From assembly GCA_030590765.1 (NCBI GenBank), contig JAUVCP010000057.1, positions 1 to 9,606 of the forward strand: a stretch of DNA of 9,606 bases, in the 5' to 3' direction. The number at the start of each line of letters is the position of its first letter. The first letter of the stretch is position 1. Shown in pieces: positions 6,541 through 9,606 of this stretch. The notes under the pieces are model-generated. The model worked only from the letters and a program-made list of their open reading frames with translations, was not told where the DNA came from and ran no database searches. Source of the stretch: Flavobacteriaceae bacterium. Its GTDB lineage: Bacteria > Bacteroidota > Bacteroidia > Flavobacteriales > Flavobacteriaceae. The position numbers were made by a program, and so were the translations under genes.

Positions 6541-6569
6541 TAAAAAGAAGATGATTAATCTTCTTTTTA
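6541..6569 (+). terminator. Hairpin terminator after the EcsC gene
   Basis: TAAAAAGAAGAT (6541-6552), loop GATTA, ATCTTCTTTTTA (6558-6569) form a perfect 12-bp stem whose right arm supplies a T5 run. It separates the DUF2130/EcsC block from the carboxylase operon. The U-run is within the stem rather than after it, so efficiency is uncertain. Confidence 0.65.
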
Positions 6570-6627
6570 GAATCTTTAATCAGGGTTTATTTCTATTCAA
6601 ACTTACCAAATAAAAACAACTAAAACA

Positions 6628-6658
6628 TTTATACTCAACAATTAATTATTTATCTTTA
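6628..6658 (+). promoter_or_regulatory. Weak candidate promoter of the carboxylase operon
   Basis: TTTA (6628-6631) and TATCTTTA (6651-6658) are spaced 19 bases apart, each one base off the Bacteroidota TTTG / TAnnTTTG pattern. They lie shortly before the ATG at 6682. A promoter is expected here because a terminator ends the previous unit, but this exact placement is tentative. Confidence 0.3.
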
Positions 6659-6681
6659 ACTAAATTTTTCACACTCATCCT

Positions 6682-7167
6682 ATGAAAAAGTTATACAAAG
6701 TAAAAGTCAATAATTCTTCAGAGTTCAATTTTAATCCAGATCAACTAAATAAGCTTAATGTAGTCCAAGCCACAAAACCAATCTACCATATTTTGGATAA
6801 AAATAAATCTATGGTTGCTGAGGTTATTCATAAAGATTTTGACTCAAAAAGCTATACAATTCGAATAAATTCAAATAATTATACGGTAAAAATTGAAAAT
6901 CAATTAGACCAATTGATCAAAGAGCTTGGTTTTTCTGTTGGAAGTTCTAAAAAATTAAATGATATCAAAGCTCCAATGCCAGGCATTATTATTGGTATTG
7001 AAATCAAAACAGGTGACCAAATAAAAGAAGGTGACACCCTGCTTATTTTAGAAGCCATGAAAATGGAAAATGCCATCATATGCCCTAAAGATGCAACAAT
7101 AAAGTCTGTTTTGGTTAAAACCGGAGATACCGTTGAAAAAAACAAACTGCTAATTGAATTGGAATAA
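6682..7167 (+). CDS. Biotin carboxyl carrier subunit of an acyl-CoA carboxylase
   Basis: This carries the swinging biotin arm of a biotin-dependent carboxylase. The C-terminal biotinyl domain (about 90-161) starts with APMPG (97-101), has EAMKMEN with the biotinylated lysine at K127, and ends with GDTVEKNKLLIELE, all typical. The N-terminal 90 residues are a beta-rich region (KSYTIRINSNNYTVKIEN) like the short linker/tether domain of Bacteroidota carriers. There is no Pro/Ala-rich linker of the type seen in Escherichia coli AccB. ATG 6682 is the only good start. It lies 17 bases before the biotin carboxylase gene and is surely co-transcribed with it. It is probably the carrier of a propionyl-CoA-type enzyme. 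Biotin would be attached by BirA, which is not in this window. Confidence 0.93.
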   Translation: MKKLYKVKVNNSSEFNFNPDQLNKLNVVQATKPIYHILDKNKSMVAEVIHKDFDSKSYTIRINSNNYTVKIENQLDQLIKELGFSVGSSKKLNDIKAPMPGIIIGIEIKTGDQIKEGDTLLILEAMKMENAIICPKDATIKSVLVKTGDTVEKNKLLIELE

Positions 7168-7184
7168 TCCCAAAAAATTATACA

Positions 7185-8639
7185 ATGAAAAAAATACTAA
7201 TTGCCAATCGTGGTGAAATAGCCTTGCGCGTAATGCGTACGGCTAAAAAAATGGGAATTAAAACAGTAGCTGTTTATTCTGATATTGACAGAAATGCACC
7301 TCATGTAAGATTTGCTGATGAAGCAGTTCACATTGGAGGAAATCCTTCCGGTGAATCCTACTTGTTAGGTGATAAAATAATTGAAGCAGCCAAAGAATTG
7401 AACGTTGACGGTATTCACCCAGGTTATGGGTTTTTGAGTGAAAATGCCGCTTTCGCGGATGCTATAGAAAAAAATAATATCATTTTTATTGGTCCGAAAT
7501 CTACTTCCATTCGAATGATGGGAGACAAACTTGCAGCAAAAGATGCTGTAAAGAATTATGATATTCCGATGGTACCTGGAGTAGACCACGCCATCACAAA
7601 TATTGCAGAAGCAAAATTGGTTGCCGAAAAAATTGGTTTTCCAATTTTGATCAAAGCTGCTGCCGGAGGTGGAGGAAAAGGAATGAGAATCGTTGAAAAT
7701 ACAAAAGAATTTGAATCACAAATGAAAAGAGCTGTTAGTGAGGCTATATCAGCCTTTGGTGATGGTTCCGTCTTTATTGAAAAATATGTCACCTCACCTC
7801 GCCATATTGAAATTCAGGTTTTGGCAGATATGCATGGAAATGTAATTCATCTTTTTGAAAGAGAATGCAGTGTACAACGAAGACATCAAAAGGTGGTGGA
7901 AGAAGCTCCTTCCTCTGTTTTAACACCTGAAATGAGAAAAAAAATGGGAGATGCAGCAATAAACGTTGCCAAATCATGTGACTATGTTGGCGCCGGTACG
8001 GTTGAATTTTTGATGGACGACAAAATGAATTTCTACTTTTTAGAGATGAATACACGTTTACAGGTGGAACATCCGGTAACGGAATATATTACAGGTATTG
8101 ATCTGGTAGAACAACAGATTAAAGTTGCCCGTGGTGAAAAATTAGAAATACAACAAGAAGATCTTAAAATAAACGGACATGCAATTGAATTGAGAGTTTA
8201 TGCAGAAGATTCTTTAAATGATTTTATGCCCAATGTTGGAACACTAGAAGTATATGAAATTCCGAAAGGAAAAAATATTCGTTTGGATGATGGCTATGAA
8301 GAAGGAATGGAAATACCTATCTATTACGATCCAATGATCTCTAAACTGGTTACTTATGGTAAAAACAGAATAGAAGCCATTCAATTGATGATCCAGGCAA
8401 TTGATCAATATAAAATACAAGGTGTACAAACAACACTTCCATTTGGGAAATTTGTTTGTGAACATGAAGCTTTCCGAACAGGGAAATTTGACACGCACTT
8501 TGTTAAAAATTATTATTCGGCTGATAAATTAAAAACTGAGTTTGATAAGGAAGCAAAAATTGCTGCCTTACTCGGGTTGAAATTATATTTAGAAGATCAA
8601 AAAAAACTAAGAATACCTAATCAACTGTTTAAAAGCTAA
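7185..8639 (+). CDS. accC: Biotin carboxylase subunit of an acyl-CoA carboxylase
   Basis: Catalyses ATP- and bicarbonate-dependent carboxylation of the biotin on the carrier protein. The 484-residue sequence has the full fold. The N-terminal domain begins KKILIANRGEIALRV and contains HPGYGFLSEN (78-87). The ATP-grasp domain has K115 (MMGDK), K157 before the Gly-rich loop AAAGGGGKGM, H207 (RHIEIQVLAD) and RRHQK at 232-236. The metal-binding acids are E274 (GTVEF) and E287 (FLEMNTR), with R291-V294-E295 (RLQVEHP) completing the site. These match the known Escherichia coli AccC catalytic set. A C-terminal extension of about 35 residues beyond AccC length is usual for subunits paired with a PccB-type partner. 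The following gene starts 5 bases after its stop. The symbol follows common usage; pccA would be equally fair. Confidence 0.96.
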   Translation: MKKILIANRGEIALRVMRTAKKMGIKTVAVYSDIDRNAPHVRFADEAVHIGGNPSGESYLLGDKIIEAAKELNVDGIHPGYGFLSENAAFADAIEKNNIIFIGPKSTSIRMMGDKLAAKDAVKNYDIPMVPGVDHAITNIAEAKLVAEKIGFPILIKAAAGGGGKGMRIVENTKEFESQMKRAVSEAISAFGDGSVFIEKYVTSPRHIEIQVLADMHGNVIHLFERECSVQRRHQKVVEEAPSSVLTPEMRKKMGDAAINVAKSCDYVGAGTVEFLMDDKMNFYFLEMNTRLQVEHPVTEYITGIDLVEQQIKVARGEKLEIQQEDLKINGHAIELRVYAEDSLNDFMPNVGTLEVYEIPKGKNIRLDDGYEEGMEIPIYYDPMISKLVTYGKNRIEAIQLMIQAIDQYKIQGVQTTLPFGKFVCEHEAFRTGKFDTHFVKNYYSADKLKTEFDKEAKIAALLGLKLYLEDQKKLRIPNQLFKS

Positions 8640-8644
8640 TTCTT

Positions 8645-9606
8645 ATGGAAGAAAAGAAAGATAAATTATTAAAAAGAAGAGCTGAAGCAAAAATTGGGGG
8701 AGGAATTGACCGAATTAAAAAACAACACTTAAATAAAAAATTAACAGCTCGAGAACGAATTGAATACATTCTGGATGAGGGCTCATTTGAAGAAATGGAT
8801 ATGTTTGTTACACATCGTACTACTGATTTTGGTATGGATAAACAACTCATTTTTGGAGATGGAGTTGTTACAGGTTACGGAACTATAAATAACAGATTAG
8901 TTTATATTTATTCACAAGATTTTACGGTTTTTGGAGGATCATTATCTGAAACACATGCCGAAAAAATTTGCAAGATCATGGATCTTGCTGTAAAGGTTGG
9001 AGCTCCTGTAATAGGATTAAACGATTCAGGTGGCGCCCGAATTCAGGAAGGTGTGCGTTCATTGGGTGCTTATGCAGATATTTTTTTTAGAAATGTACAA
9101 TCTTCTGGTGTAATCCCTCAAATTTCTGCTATCATGGGGCCTTGTGCAGGAGGTGCCGTATATTCTCCGGCAATGACTGATTTTACATTGATGATAGAAG
9201 AATCAAGTTATATGTTTGTTACCGGACCGAATGTGGTGAAAACGGTGACCAATGAAGAGGTTTCTTCTGAAGAATTAGGTGGGGCGAGTTCACATGCAAC
9301 AAAATCAGGTGTAGCACATTTTACATCTCCAAACGATGTTCAAGGCTTGTTAGATATTAAAAAGTTATTGAGTTATATACCGCAAAACAATAAAGAAAAA
9401 GCTCCAAATATCAATTATGAAATTGGTGAAGAACTAAGGGAGAAATTAGCAGAAATCGTCCCGACAGACACACACAAGCCATACGACATCAAAGCAATTA
9501 TTAATGGTATTTGCGATAAAGATTCTTTTTATGAAGTCCATAAAGATTATGCAGAAAATATTGTTGTTGGATTTGCTCGTTTGGCTGGAAAAAGTATCGG
9601 AATTGT
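8645..9606 (+). CDS. Acyl-CoA (probably propionyl-CoA) carboxylase carboxyltransferase beta subunit, partial
   Basis: Transfers carboxyl from carboxybiotin to an acyl-CoA. 320 codons are visible of a family that is usually about 510-520 residues; the 3' end is cut by the window. The start MEEKKDKLLKRRAEAKIGGG and LTARERIEYILDEGSFEEMD are standard for PccB-type proteins. They are followed by VYIYSQDFTVFGGSLSE, the acyl-CoA and oxyanion-hole region NDSGGARIQEGVRSLGAY, then GPCAGGAVYSPAMTDF and TGPNVVKTVTNEEVSSEELG. These motifs resemble propionyl-CoA carboxylase more than AccD, which has a zinc finger that is absent here. The second half of the carboxyltransferase fold, including the position known to tune acetyl versus propionyl preference in PccB/AccB homologues, is outside the window, so substrate is inferred. 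It is the last visible gene of the operon, 5 bases after the biotin carboxylase. Confidence 0.95.
   Translation, partial: MEEKKDKLLKRRAEAKIGGGIDRIKKQHLNKKLTARERIEYILDEGSFEEMDMFVTHRTTDFGMDKQLIFGDGVVTGYGTINNRLVYIYSQDFTVFGGSLSETHAEKICKIMDLAVKVGAPVIGLNDSGGARIQEGVRSLGAYADIFFRNVQSSGVIPQISAIMGPCAGGAVYSPAMTDFTLMIEESSYMFVTGPNVVKTVTNEEVSSEELGGASSHATKSGVAHFTSPNDVQGLLDIKKLLSYIPQNNKEKAPNINYEIGEELREKLAEIVPTDTHKPYDIKAIINGICDKDSFYEVHKDYAENIVVGFARLAGKSIGI

Noticed and set aside
7365..8850. Minus-strand open frames opposite the carboxylase genes
   Set aside because: They are antisense to strongly conserved AccC and PccB-type sequence and show no recognisable domains.

Overview
The window is AT-rich chromosomal DNA from a member of the Bacteroidota, most likely the Flavobacteriia. 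This rests on four signs. The replicative polymerase DnaE carries an N-terminal DnaQ-like exonuclease domain. Ribosomal protein S16 has a long Ala/Glu/Lys-rich C-terminal extension. Start codons lack Shine-Dalgarno sequences. Several upstream regions carry TTG-N19/20-TAnnTTTG-like promoter elements. Species cannot be assigned from the sequence.

Layout: on the minus strand at the left edge is the N-terminal 838 codons of dnaE (1-2515), which runs off the window. Upstream of it, also on the minus strand, are two short hydrophobic reading frames (2640-2849 and 2852-3049). They look like two halves of one multi-pass membrane protein separated by a -1 frame change at an A AAA AAC heptamer, and a near-perfect flavobacterial promoter precedes them. 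Everything to the right is on the plus strand. It begins with rpsP (3255-3788), whose reading frame continues for 17 more codons of tail-like sequence after a TAA stop before a strong intrinsic terminator. Next comes a DUF2130 protein (4011-5468) with an N-terminal CxxC, a long coiled coil containing a 69-residue internal duplication, and a C-terminal PD-(D/E)XK nuclease-like domain. An EcsC-family protein (best start 5646, end 6491) follows, after an intergenic spacer rich in inverted repeats, and a hairpin terminator closes that block.

The right end is a compact three-gene acyl-CoA carboxylase operon: biotin carrier (6682-7167), biotin carboxylase (7185-8639) and the first 320 codons of the carboxyltransferase beta subunit (8645 to the window end). 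Together they make a biotin-dependent carboxylase. The biotin carboxylase charges the biotin on Lys127 of the carrier, and the beta subunit transfers the carboxyl group to an acyl-CoA, most likely propionyl-CoA.

Most of the window is housekeeping. The parts that deserve a second look are the split membrane protein with its slippery heptamer, the interrupted rpsP tail with a hairpin directly after the stop, and the DUF2130/EcsC pair as a possible two-gene module of unknown function. No mobile element, tRNA, rRNA or CRISPR array was found, and no stretch longer than 300 bases lacks a gene.
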